Source: Onstottus_B arcticum
GTDB lineage: Bacteria; Acidobacteriota; Blastocatellia; UBA7656
Assembly (NCBI GenBank): GCA_038040485.1
Contig: JBBPIE010000023.1
Span: 1 to 64,000, forward strand
DNA: 64,000 nucleotides
Direction of reading: 5' to 3'
Each line of letters opens with the position of its first letter. Within the stretch, counting starts at the first letter, position 1. Of this stretch, positions 53,774-62,113 are shown piece by piece. The notes below the pieces were generated by a model. The model was not told the origin of the DNA. It did not search any database and saw only the letters and a program-made list of their open reading frames with translations. A program made the position numbers and the translations under genes.

Positions 53774-54376
53774 ATGAAGCCGCGCGCTACAGTGATCGGC
53801 CGGCCGGAAGCTCAGCCTGAATGGAAGACTGTTGGCGGCATCCCGGATTTTCCCTTCGAGACGTTCGATCAAATGCAAGCAGCGGCCGCAATCAAGAGCT
53901 TCAACCTCGGTGTCGATCCGTTGGCCGCGGCTGAATGGTCGAGCCGATTCAATAACGGAACGCGCAAAGCTGCAGTCGCCGCGCTCTCTTTGCTGCTCGT
54001 GGTCGCGGCTGCCGCTTCGGTTGTTGCAGCGATGGTGACGGGCAACTACTGGCTGTTCGCAGCCGTGCCGATACAGGCGGCGGCGTTTCAGGTCTCGCAT
54101 CCGGCGTCGCCGATTCGCAAATGGATCACAGTGGGCGGCGCAGTATCGCTGATAGCGTTCGTCGATCTGTTGTTCAACGGGTGGGTGACAGCCGCGACGC
54201 TTGTGGCTTATGCAGGGCTTACGTTTGCCGCGGTCCGGGCTGCGGCATTCATAACCAACTCGTCGTTTCGCAAGGCGTTGCTTAGAGATGAAGAGTTGTT
54301 TCTTGCGGCGTTCGCAAGCGGGGCTTGCACTTTGCGCAACAACCGAACGAAAAGGGTCTATGGCGTAGAATCCTAA
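53774..54376 (+). CDS. membrane protein of unknown function
   Basis: A 200-residue protein, not recognised. A soluble N-terminus of about 60 residues (GIPDFPFETFDQMQAAAAIK) is followed by four hydrophobic segments (about 66-85, 90-105, 117-132 and 137-160) and a cysteine-containing basic tail. A TTG two codons before the ATG is in frame. It follows the DUF420 gene by 10 bp, so it is likely the last gene of the respiratory operon. Confidence 0.65.
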   Translation: MKPRATVIGRPEAQPEWKTVGGIPDFPFETFDQMQAAAAIKSFNLGVDPLAAAEWSSRFNNGTRKAAVAALSLLLVVAAAASVVAAMVTGNYWLFAAVPIQAAAFQVSHPASPIRKWITVGGAVSLIAFVDLLFNGWVTAATLVAYAGLTFAAVRAAAFITNSSFRKALLRDEELFLAAFASGACTLRNNRTKRVYGVES

Positions 54377-54471
54377 ATACCGAAGTACACGAGAAGCCAG
54401 GTGTCGTTTCGGACGGTGGAGTTGAACGGTTCATACTCACACAAACTTAAAAGAGAAAAAGGAGAATTGCT

Positions 54472-54954
54472 ATGTCGCAACGCGCACCGTTATTTACCCT
54501 GTTTGCAATTGCGTTCGTCTCGCTCGTCGTTCAGACAAGTAACGCACAAGCGCCGCGGACTTCAAGCGGTGACGAAGCCGCCCTCCGACAGGTCGTTCAG
54601 CAAGTTCAAGACGGATGGAACGCTCACGATGGCAAGGCCTTCGCGTCCCCGTTCGCCTCTGATGCCGACTACGTTGTGGTTAACGGCATGAAGGTTAAGG
54701 GTAGAGAGGATATCGAAAGCGGGCATACGGCGATATTCACAACCATCTACAAGGACAGTCATAACGTTGCCACGGTCAAAAGCATCCGCTTCCTGCGTCC
54801 CGATGTGGCGGTTGTGCATGTCGAGTGGAATCTGGAAGTCAGCAAGGGGGGCGAGAAAGGTCACGCCTTGAACACGATGGTCATGACGAAAGAGGGCGGC
54901 AAATGGATCATTGCCGTGTTTCAGAATACGCCTATTCGAGCGCAAGGGCGTTAG
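54472..54954 (+). CDS. secreted NTF2-like (DUF4440/SgcJ-type) protein
   Basis: A 160-residue exported protein. A signal peptide ends around NAQAP (residue 26). The mature part has the NTF2-like cone fold: helix EAALRQVVQQVQDGWNAHDG, strand FASPFASDADYVVVNG, and the closing TMVMTKEGGKWIIAVFQNT. This is the pattern of the SgcJ/EcaC group, whose members lack a common catalytic residue. A good site (AAAAGGAG) lies 8 nt before the ATG. A separate transcription unit from the respiratory genes is likely. Confidence 0.88.
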   Translation: MSQRAPLFTLFAIAFVSLVVQTSNAQAPRTSSGDEAALRQVVQQVQDGWNAHDGKAFASPFASDADYVVVNGMKVKGREDIESGHTAIFTTIYKDSHNVATVKSIRFLRPDVAVVHVEWNLEVSKGGEKGHALNTMVMTKEGGKWIIAVFQNTPIRAQGR

Positions 54955-55038
54955 GGTTCAGTGCGGCTCGGTAGCCCGTCAAGCGGGGCGATCGCAGTCG
55001 ACGCTCTTAGTCAGTTCCGATGATAAGCGTGCGACAAG

Positions 55039-55060
55039 GGGAGGCCACGGAGGGCCTCCC
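55039..55060. repeat. short GC-rich hairpin
   Basis: A perfect 8-bp stem GGGAGGCC-GGCCTCCC with a 6-nt loop lies 16 bp before the TTG start of the HEAT/lipoyl gene, in its leader. No T-tract follows. Confidence 0.5.
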
Positions 55061-55075
55061 ATACAGGAATAGGAC

Positions 55076-55948
55076 TTGCCCGAAGACGAACCAATTCACG
55101 ACGAGAGCCCCGCGCCGCGCAACGTGCCGAGCCGCAAGTACCCGTGGGCCATCGTTGTCGTCATCGCGCTGTTTGTCGTCATCCCGTTCTTCTCGTGGTA
55201 CGGGACGTGGTTTGGGCGTCCGCTTTCCGACGCGAAGATGGAAGAGTATCTCCACGACCGCAACAAGCCTCGCAACGCTCAGCACGCGCTCGCGCAAATA
55301 AGCCAGCAAATCATCGCCGGCGACCAGGCGGTGAAGCGCTGGTATCCGGCGGTCATCGAAGCTGCGTCCAACGACTCGCCCGAAGTTCGTTTGACCGCGG
55401 CCTGGGTCATGGGACAGGACAACGCTTATCGGGAGTTTCACGCGAAGCTTGCGCAGATGCTTGTGGATTTGCATCCGGGAGTGCGGCACAACGCGGCGCT
55501 TGCGCTCGTCAGGTTTGGCGATGCATCCGCGCGCCCCGAGCTTGTCGAGATGCTCAAAACCACAACGCTGCGGGCAGCCGTTGACGGAACCGTTGAGTTG
55601 ATTGTGAAAGACGAAGGAACACCCCTGGCTGCCGGAGCTCCTCTGGTTCGCATCAGGAAAGGCGACGGCCAGATTGTCGAAATGCGCGCGCCCGAAGCCT
55701 CACGCATCGAGTCGATAGCGATAGCCGACAACGGCACAGTTACGGAAGGCGCGGAGTTGATGACTCTTTCACCGGAGAGCGAGCAGGTTCGAAGCGCGCT
55801 CGTTGCGCTCTTCATCATTGGGCAGCCGGACGACATTCCTGCCATCCAGCGTTACACGCGGCCGCTTCAAGGCTTGCCCGACAGCGTAGCGAAGCAGGCT
55901 CTAGCCACTATTGAAGCTATTCGGGAGAGAGCAGGGAAGAGTCAATGA
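55076..55948 (+). CDS. membrane-anchored HEAT / barrel-sandwich hybrid protein
   Basis: A 290-residue protein with one N-terminal membrane helix (about 25-45, IVVVIALFVVIPFFSWYG). The periplasmic part has HEAT-type helical pairs (about 70-165, NDSPEVRLTAAWVMGQ and LHPGVRHNAALALVRFG). A segment of about 75 residues follows, RAAVDGTVELIVKDEGTPLAAG, with the strands and turns of a lipoyl/HlyD-like barrel-sandwich hybrid. A last HEAT-like pair comes after it. The lipoyl Lys is not in a DKA context, so it is probably not modified. The start is TTG with AGGA upstream. An unusual fusion beside the respiratory operon. Function unknown. Confidence 0.72.
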   Translation: MPEDEPIHDESPAPRNVPSRKYPWAIVVVIALFVVIPFFSWYGTWFGRPLSDAKMEEYLHDRNKPRNAQHALAQISQQIIAGDQAVKRWYPAVIEAASNDSPEVRLTAAWVMGQDNAYREFHAKLAQMLVDLHPGVRHNAALALVRFGDASARPELVEMLKTTTLRAAVDGTVELIVKDEGTPLAAGAPLVRIRKGDGQIVEMRAPEASRIESIAIADNGTVTEGAELMTLSPESEQVRSALVALFIIGQPDDIPAIQRYTRPLQGLPDSVAKQALATIEAIRERAGKSQ

Positions 55949-55987
55949 CAAGTTGCCGAGCGGCAACGCAATGCCGTTGCATAGAGT

Positions 55988-56353
55988 CTACGGGTTGAGC
56001 GCCATGCCGGTCCGCGATTCCCATTCAGCCACGTCCATCATCTCAATCGCGTCCCACGGACAGCCTTCAAGGAAAGTTCCGTCGGGCCCTTTGCTGGTGC
56101 AGAGCTTGCAGCCGATGCACAGGTTGGGATCGACTTCGATGCGGCCGCTCGGATAGTAGTCGGCATCGTTCACCCAGAACATGCAAGCATCGACCGGGCA
56201 GTACTCGACGCACGCGGGCGAGCCGGCGCAGCCGGTGCAATTGTCCAATATGACTGCGAGAATCTTGGGCTTCTTTTTGCGCAGATCAGGGCGACCATGC
56301 GACATCGGTTCCAGCTTTTCGAATGATCCGATCAACTCCGCAGCTTCAGCCAT
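55988..56353 (-). CDS. dicluster 4Fe-4S ferredoxin
   Basis: A 121-residue cytoplasmic electron carrier with two iron-sulfur sites. The first motif is CTGCAGSPACVEYCPVDAC (about residues 39-57). The second is CIGCKLC...EGCP (about 78-98), with a loop GPDGTFL lengthened by several residues. The remaining cysteines have the spacing of bacterial 2[4Fe-4S] proteins, with one cluster possibly altered by the CAGSPAC insertion. GGGAG lies 5 nt before the ATG. It stands alone; partner unknown. Confidence 0.9.
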   Translation of the reverse strand: MAEAAELIGSFEKLEPMSHGRPDLRKKKPKILAVILDNCTGCAGSPACVEYCPVDACMFWVNDADYYPSGRIEVDPNLCIGCKLCTSKGPDGTFLEGCPWDAIEMMDVAEWESRTGMALNP

Positions 56354-56501
56354 TGTCTCTCCCGGTTCGTATGATTTCGTGTTACTGGAACTTCCTTGCA
56401 GACTGGAGAGAATCTATCAAAAAAAAGGCGAACACACAAAGCGGAAGCTTCGTGCGCTTGAGTATTCGTTGCCGCTCGGGTCGATCTTCTCGAATAAGTT
56501 C

Positions 56502-56577
56502 ACCGCAAAGCAAGACGCCGAGACGGAGGCCGCGCAGGATCTCTGCGTTAGGCTTGCGTCTCGGCGTCGTTGCGGCG
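56502..56577. repeat. inverted repeat, GACGCCGAGACG family
   Basis: Arms ACCGCAAAGCAAGACGCCGA (from 56502) and its imperfect complement ending at 56577 fill the space between the ferredoxin and caspase genes. It resembles the elements at 33384 and 61840 in wording (CTCTGCG, GCGTCTCGGCG). Confidence 0.7.
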
Positions 56578-56619
56578 AAACGGCAGTCTGCCACTAAGCA
56601 GATGTCTTCGCCCCGCACG

Positions 56620-59016
56620 TCACTTCTTCTGGCGGTTCGCGTCTCTCATCCTGGTCAGGCGGATGAGCTCTTCTTCGAACCTCTTCAGCTCATCCGAAGT
56701 GAGTTGCGGCTTGGCGACCGCGATGTACTTCTTCATGTGCTCGACTGCCGGTACGAACTTTTGATTGGCAACGTAAGCCTGAGCCAGCGTCAGATGCGCG
56801 TCTGGGAAGTTCTTCAACGCCGGCATCGACTCGGTCAGCTTGAGCGCTTTCTCGCCGTCCTCGATCGCCCGCGTAACGTCACCCTTAAAGAGATAGTTCA
56901 CCGCGCTTGTCTCGAGCACCAGCATAAGCCGCAATTTATTCGTCAGGCTCTGTGAAAGCCGCAGCGCCTCGGTGAGATGTTTGCGACCTTCGTCCAGGTA
57001 GGCATCAGGGTTCGCGACCGGGTCCTCGAATTGGACCACGCGAGTCAGCGTCTTTCCCAGCATGTGCTGAGCCTCGGCCATCACCGCATCGTTGCGATAC
57101 TTGCCGCCTCCGAAGATCAAATGCGAGACCGACAGTCCCTTCAGGGCGCGGGAGGCCGAGACCTTCTTCTGCGACACAATCGCGAAAAGCTCCAGCGCAA
57201 GGCGCGCCTCTTTGACCGCCTGCTCGCGCTTCTGTTTTGAGTCTTGATGAGTAAGCACATCTGCAAGGATAAGGTGCGCCGGCGGCGATTTTGGGTTGTT
57301 CCGCGTCGCCTTCAAAAGCGTTCGTTCCGCCCCGATATAATCCTTCTTGAAGAGCAGCACATCGCCCAGCACCACTTGCGGATAATCCCAACCGGGGTGT
57401 CGGCGAATAACGTTTCGAAGCGAGCCCTCGACTTCGCCGGGATCGAGGTTCAGTTCGAACCTCGCTTCGGCGAGGAAAGCCTCGGTTTCGAAGTCACTCT
57501 TGCGAGCCGCCAGCGCTTGGTGAAAGCTCGTGACCGCGTCGGCCTTGCGTCCCAAGGATTGCTCGGCCCGTCCGCGATAGACCAGCGCGTCGGGATAAGG
57601 ACTGCCGCCGTTCTTCTTTATCGCTTCGTTGAATTTCTCAATGGCTTGATCGGTTTTCTGCTTGTTGAAGAAGTCGACGCCGTCCAGAAACGCTTCCCTG
57701 GCGTCCTTGGATGGTTCTTTCACGTCGCCAAAGTAAACGTTGACAAGGCTCTCGGGCACTTCAACGAGTGCGTCGTCGTCGCTCTGGCTCAAAGTGAGGT
57801 TCACTTCGACAAACCGCGACTTGCCTGATTCGATGCGGGCCTCGCGTTCGCGCTTGACTCCGTCCATCGTGAAGGACAAACGCCGCGTACCGGTTGGCAC
57901 TCGTCTGGTTATTTCGCGCTTGCTGCTTATGATCGCGGTTGGCGCGCCGTCAATCGAAACAGTGACGCCCTCAAGATCCGGCGCGCGAATCACAAGCGAG
58001 CCGCACTGAGCCGGATCTTTGCACGAGTTCGGAACGATCGAGAGAGGAATATCGTTGGCTTCGATTGTTGTCGTGGTTCCGCCCGGGTTCTGTGGTATTT
58101 CGCCGGTCAGCTCCGGCACTTTCTTTTGAACGTAAGTCTTCAGTTCCTTAAATGTGACTTGGCCGTCTGCATTTTCATCGCCATTTCCACGCAAACCCTC
58201 GAGCAAGCAATAGCTGAAGACTCCTTGACCCTGGCCCTGGCCCTGACTGAGGTTGTCGATCTCGAGTGAGACTTCGGTTTGATCTGCCGCCCAGATGTAG
58301 CCGACGCCGGAGACGTCCACCTCCTTAATCTTGTCGATCAGCTGGGTGTTTGCGCGCTTGCTCTCCCCGGCCCCGCGCCCTGCCATTGCTACTGCAGCGC
58401 TGTGACAGGTATCCAACAGAACAAGCCCCTTCCTCGCGGGAATCTGCTTGACCGCATCCTGAATCGCCGCCATCGGCAGCGCTGTGTTCTGCAGGTCGCT
58501 GAGGTCGCTATCGTAGAGGACGAAGTACGCTACCTCGTTGGTCCGTCCGAGCTTGGAGTCGCGTTCCGGGGTGAGAACTCCATGAGTCGCAATGAAGGTG
58601 ACAAAGAAATCGTCGGGCTTCGTCTTGCGAAGCTTGGCAAGCGCCTCCTCTACTTTTGCCTTTGTGGCGTTCTCGTCCTTGAGAAGGATGATGTGATCTT
58701 CAGGGAAGGGGCCGCCTTCCTCGCTTCTCAAGAATTCATAGATCGCTTGCGCGTCGTCGCCCGCGTACTTGAGGTTCGAGATCTGATTGCCGCGCACGTT
58801 TACATCGCCGTGCTGGAAGCGCGACACGCCAATCAGCAGCGCCCACAGATCGACCTTTTGGTCGGCTTTGCTCTCTTTGCGTGTCTTGCCGACAGCATGC
58901 ATCCCACGCTCTTGAACTTGTTGCGCGCGAGCTGGCAGCGCAGCAAATGCAATCAAGCCGCTAAACAGCAGCAACCCGGCCGCCCTGGCGCTGCGAAAAA
59001 TACTTTCCTGATTCAT
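56620..59016 (-). CDS. secreted caspase-PEGA-TPR protein
   Basis: A 798-residue exported protein. A signal peptide (about 1-32, ending ARAQQ) is followed by a C14/metacaspase-type domain (about 55-270) with the catalytic dyad His145 (FIATHGV) and Cys204 (LLDTCHSA). The TLKYAGDDA-like segment NLKYAGDDAQAIYEFL is typical. A PEGA-like beta domain (about 340-410, ITRRVPTGTRRLSFTMDG) comes next, then TPR repeats to the end (for example FNEAIKKNGGSPYPDALVYRGRA and HLTLAQAYVANQKFVPAVEH). The ATG 59016 has GGAG 9 nt upstream. Bacterial caspase homologues cleave after Arg/Lys or Asp; the target here is unknown. The FecR-like gene precedes it by 57 bp. Confidence 0.93.
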   Translation of the reverse strand: MNQESIFRSARAAGLLLFSGLIAFAALPARAQQVQERGMHAVGKTRKESKADQKVDLWALLIGVSRFQHGDVNVRGNQISNLKYAGDDAQAIYEFLRSEEGGPFPEDHIILLKDENATKAKVEEALAKLRKTKPDDFFVTFIATHGVLTPERDSKLGRTNEVAYFVLYDSDLSDLQNTALPMAAIQDAVKQIPARKGLVLLDTCHSAAVAMAGRGAGESKRANTQLIDKIKEVDVSGVGYIWAADQTEVSLEIDNLSQGQGQGQGVFSYCLLEGLRGNGDENADGQVTFKELKTYVQKKVPELTGEIPQNPGGTTTTIEANDIPLSIVPNSCKDPAQCGSLVIRAPDLEGVTVSIDGAPTAIISSKREITRRVPTGTRRLSFTMDGVKREREARIESGKSRFVEVNLTLSQSDDDALVEVPESLVNVYFGDVKEPSKDAREAFLDGVDFFNKQKTDQAIEKFNEAIKKNGGSPYPDALVYRGRAEQSLGRKADAVTSFHQALAARKSDFETEAFLAEARFELNLDPGEVEGSLRNVIRRHPGWDYPQVVLGDVLLFKKDYIGAERTLLKATRNNPKSPPAHLILADVLTHQDSKQKREQAVKEARLALELFAIVSQKKVSASRALKGLSVSHLIFGGGKYRNDAVMAEAQHMLGKTLTRVVQFEDPVANPDAYLDEGRKHLTEALRLSQSLTNKLRLMLVLETSAVNYLFKGDVTRAIEDGEKALKLTESMPALKNFPDAHLTLAQAYVANQKFVPAVEHMKKYIAVAKPQLTSDELKRFEEELIRLTRMRDANRQKK

Positions 59017-59073
59017 AATGACTTCTCCCACAACTTGTTACGCTTTCTCGGCATCGTTTGGTTTGCGCGGCGC

Positions 59074-60087
59074 TTAAGGGTTCACCACGGGAGGAGGCAC
59101 GGCGCGCACCGGCTCGTTGCTCCCGAACACATCTGCGAGGTACAGGCCCGTGACGAGCCCCGCCGCTAGCGCGCCTCCGATAATCGAGTTGTTTCGCGCG
59201 TTCCAGAAGCTTCTCGCCTGAACCTGCACCTTGTAGGTGTAAGCGATGTCGGTGCCCACGACCTTCACGATCAGGCTGCCCGCGCATTTCGCCGTGCCGA
59301 CGATGAACGGGACTGTCGCGATGCCCCGGTTGTCGGTCTTCTCTGTGAAAGTAGCTCCAGCCGCCACTCCCAACCCAAGCGTTCCCAGGCACGGATCGCC
59401 GAGCGAGAAGAGGACCGCAAGGTCGGGCACCGGCCTGTCGTTTTCGTCGGTGACCTGAATCTGAACCTGGCGGGTGCTGCGCGCGGCGACGCTTATCGAG
59501 CCGCCTTGCCCGGCCGGTGGACGAAGTATGTATCTTGGTTGAGTCGCCTGCGTCGGCGCTTCGACGTGACCGGAAGCGACTTTGAGCACCGGATAGCCAT
59601 CCAGGACGCCAACGGTGAATCGCGCGCCCGGTGAAGCGGCGAAGGCGGACCCGCCGGCTTCTACATAAGCGCCAGCTTCGGGTCGAAGCTTGAAGCTGAC
59701 GCCGCCGCGCACAATTGAAACTACTAGTACCTGCATTCCGTCGTCCGCCGGGACGACCCCGAACCTTGCGGACGCGCCCTTTGCGAGAGACGCCTCGCCC
59801 GTTGAATCGAACGAAACACGCACTGTTGCGTCTGCCGGCGCCTGGACTAGTTCACCGCCCCAGATCGGCTGCTCGCCGGCAGCAATCCTGCCGTCGATCA
59901 TAGCGGCTCGGGGTCCGGTTACGTTCCCAACGATCGCGCCGATAGGACTGAACCTCGCAGTCACATGCAGATGAATGGGCCTGTCCTCTCCGGCGGTGTT
60001 GTCGAGCGCGGCGGCGGGCCGGGGAATGAAGCTTAGAACCAGAGCTGCGATTAGCAATCGCACGGTCGCCGAAAGCGTCGTCTTCAT
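59074..60087 (-). CDS. secreted FecR-like / Ig-like protein
   Basis: A 337-residue protein. A signal peptide (1-28, PRPAAA) is followed by a FecR-like beta domain (about 55-190: ATVRVSFDSTGEASLAKGAS and AGGSAFAASPGARFTVG). A Big_1-type Ig domain (about 195-290: DENDRPVPDLAVLFSLGD and NRGIATVPFIVG) comes next. A hydrophobic segment at about 300-318 precedes a proline-rich tail, so the C-terminus may be anchored. AGGAGG is 7 nt before the ATG. It is the first gene of a pair with the secreted caspase, suggesting a shared envelope function. Confidence 0.85.
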   Translation of the reverse strand: MKTTLSATVRLLIAALVLSFIPRPAAALDNTAGEDRPIHLHVTARFSPIGAIVGNVTGPRAAMIDGRIAAGEQPIWGGELVQAPADATVRVSFDSTGEASLAKGASARFGVVPADDGMQVLVVSIVRGGVSFKLRPEAGAYVEAGGSAFAASPGARFTVGVLDGYPVLKVASGHVEAPTQATQPRYILRPPAGQGGSISVAARSTRQVQIQVTDENDRPVPDLAVLFSLGDPCLGTLGLGVAAGATFTEKTDNRGIATVPFIVGTAKCAGSLIVKVVGTDIAYTYKVQVQARSFWNARNNSIIGGALAAGLVTGLYLADVFGSNEPVRAVPPPVVNP

Positions 60088-60232
60088 TCGTTTTCCTCCT
60101 GATTGGTGAGGCTGACTTTTGCGAAACCTGCTCGCCACGATTTACCAATGGCTGGGGAGTATATTACTCTCTTTGAGCGATTGAGCAAAAGATTGAGGCT
60201 GTTCGCCGGGCAAAACAAAGAGGCTAGACACT

Positions 60233-60928
60233 ATGCCGCAAACGCCGCACGTCGAGCGACACTTCACTTCGAGCGAGGCTGTTAGGGACATAGTCCTCGG
60301 AATGGCCGACGGACTGACAGTACCTTTTGCGTTGGCGGCCGGGCTTACGGGCGTGGCTGCCTCCAGCAACATCATCGTGACCGCCGGGCTTGCGGAGATC
60401 GCGGCAGGCGCAATAGCCATGGGGCTAGGCGGGTACCTCGCGGCAAGAAGCGAAGCCGAACACTATGCAAGCGAGCGAAAGAGGGAGGGTCGCGAGGTCC
60501 GCGAGATTCCTGACGAGGAGAGGGAAGAAGTCGCGCAGGTGTTTCGAGGCTACGGACTGACAAGCGAACAGATCAGCCCGGTTGTCGAAGCGCTCAGCAA
60601 CCGTCCGCAAGACTGGATAGACTTCATGATGCGGTTCGAACTTGGGCTTGAGGAACCTCAACCAAAGCGCGCTCGCAACAGCGCGTTGACCATCGCGACC
60701 GCGTATGTTGCTGGAGGGTTGATCCCGCTTGCGCCGTATATGCTGGTTTCGAGTCCCCGCGAGGCGCTGTGGTTCTCGATCGCGTTCACGCTTGTAGCTC
60801 TGTTTATCTTTGGCTATGTGAAGGGCAAGTTCACCACCGCGAGGCCGCTTCGCAGCGCGCTTCAGACCGCAATGATCGGAGCGATCGCCGCCGGCGCTGC
60901 GTTCTTGATCGCGACCGCGATCGCTTGA
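60233..60928 (+). CDS. VIT1/CCC1 family iron/manganese transporter
   Basis: A 231-residue membrane protein of the vacuolar iron transporter family that moves Fe2+ or Mn2+ out of the cytoplasm. Helix 1 has the signature VRDIVLGMADGLTVPFALAAGL, and helix 2 has AGAIAMGLGGYLAARSEAEHY. A charged cytoplasmic loop (about 80-140) carries several Glu/His/Met residues for metal binding. Three C-terminal helices follow. GAGG lies 9 nt before the ATG. It is divergent from the FecR-caspase pair. Confidence 0.92.
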   Translation: MPQTPHVERHFTSSEAVRDIVLGMADGLTVPFALAAGLTGVAASSNIIVTAGLAEIAAGAIAMGLGGYLAARSEAEHYASERKREGREVREIPDEEREEVAQVFRGYGLTSEQISPVVEALSNRPQDWIDFMMRFELGLEEPQPKRARNSALTIATAYVAGGLIPLAPYMLVSSPREALWFSIAFTLVALFIFGYVKGKFTTARPLRSALQTAMIGAIAAGAAFLIATAIA

Positions 60929-60994
60929 GTCGCCAACCGCGCGAGGGCCGGTGTATCATGACCGCTCGCTTACTCTCAAACCCAGGAGGCAATC

Positions 60995-61831
60995 ATGCTT
61001 TTCGGCATCACGATGTTTGCGACTGACTACGCGATTCGCCCAGACGATCTGGCTCGCGAGGCGGAAGGTCGAGGCTTCGAATCGCTCTGGCTGCCCGAGC
61101 ACACTCATATCCCGGCAAATCGGCGCAGCCCCTGGCCCGGCGGCGGCGATCTTCCAAAGGAGTACTGGCACAGTCACGATCTGTTCGTTGCTTTGGCCGC
61201 CGCTGCCGCTGCCACAACGACGCTGCGAATCGCAAGCGGAATCTGCCTTATCGTCGAACGCGATCCGATCACCACTGCCAAGGAAGTCGCGAGTCTTGAT
61301 TTTCTTTCAGGCGGGCGGTTTCTGTTTGGGATTGGCGGAGGATGGAACGCCGAAGAGATGGAGAACCACGGCACGCCTTTTAAGAAAAGATGGCGCGTGC
61401 TGCGCGAGCGCGTGCTTGCCATGAAGGAGATTTGGACGAAAGAGGAAGCCGAGTACCACGGCGAGTTCGTCAACTTCGATAAGCTCTGGTCTTACCCTAA
61501 GCCTGTGCAGAAGCCGCATCCGCCGGTGTTGATGGGCGGTGACGGGCCTACAACTTTTGATCGCGTGGTCGAGTTTTGCGATGGCTGGATGCCGATCGGG
61601 TATCGAATGACGGGGCTCCCTGAGAAGATCGCCGAGCTTCATCGGCGCGCCGAAGCGGCGGGCCGGGATCCGAAGTCGATTTCGATTTCGATCTTCGGCG
61701 CCAAGCCCGATCCGGCCGCGCTCGACGATTTGCGAGCAGCAGGCGTCGAGCGGGCGGTGTTCATGGTGCCAAGTGGCGAGCCCGATTCGGTGCTTCCGCT
61801 TCTGGACCGGTACGCGGGATTGATCGGTTAG
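60995..61831 (+). CDS. LLM-class F420-dependent oxidoreductase
   Basis: A 278-residue luciferase-like monooxygenase family protein. The TIM-barrel marks are GFESLWLPEHTHIP (residues about 27-40), LRIASGICLIVERDP, GGRFLFGIGGGWNAEEMENHG and KPHPPVLMGG. These fit the group that uses coenzyme F420 (or FMN) as hydride carrier. Substrate unknown. AGGAGG lies 6 nt before the ATG. Not linked to neighbours by function. The F420 assignment is from family resemblance only. Confidence 0.9.
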   Translation: MLFGITMFATDYAIRPDDLAREAEGRGFESLWLPEHTHIPANRRSPWPGGGDLPKEYWHSHDLFVALAAAAAATTTLRIASGICLIVERDPITTAKEVASLDFLSGGRFLFGIGGGWNAEEMENHGTPFKKRWRVLRERVLAMKEIWTKEEAEYHGEFVNFDKLWSYPKPVQKPHPPVLMGGDGPTTFDRVVEFCDGWMPIGYRMTGLPEKIAELHRRAEAAGRDPKSISISIFGAKPDPAALDDLRAAGVERAVFMVPSGEPDSVLPLLDRYAGLIG

Positions 61832-61839
61832 GTATTGCC

Positions 61840-61960
61840 GGTCTTCTCTGCGTAAAACCTCTGCGCCTTTGCGTCTCTGCGGTTAGATGGACTCGCGGTC
61901 AGATATTGAAGCGGGTGTGGAACTAACCGCAGAGACGCAGAGGTTTACGCAGAGAAGACC
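61840..61960. repeat. long inverted repeat, CTCTGCGTCTCTGCGG family
   Basis: Left arm 61840-61886 and right arm 61923-61960 pair over nearly 40 bp (TCTCTGCGTAAA... against TTTACGCAGAGA). The right arm carries one deletion. A 36-bp loop separates them. The remaining part of the gap to 62114 shows nothing recognisable. Similar wording occurs at 33384 and 56502. Confidence 0.9.
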
Positions 61961-62113
61961 ATCACGCGTCGGGAGAGTCCTCAACCGACTCTGTGGCCCA
62001 GCACGATGATCAATCGAACTGGGCCAATTGGCAGCGGTCCATGCCAGATGCTCGAACATGCCATCGATCCATTTGCGTCAAGCGGTTTTGAGACTGACGA
62101 CTTTGACTGTGGT

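Noticed and set aside
53489..54100. 203-residue minus-strand frame across the DUF420 gene
   Set aside because: It overlaps two plus-strand genes with clear family features or coding pattern and has no motif of its own.
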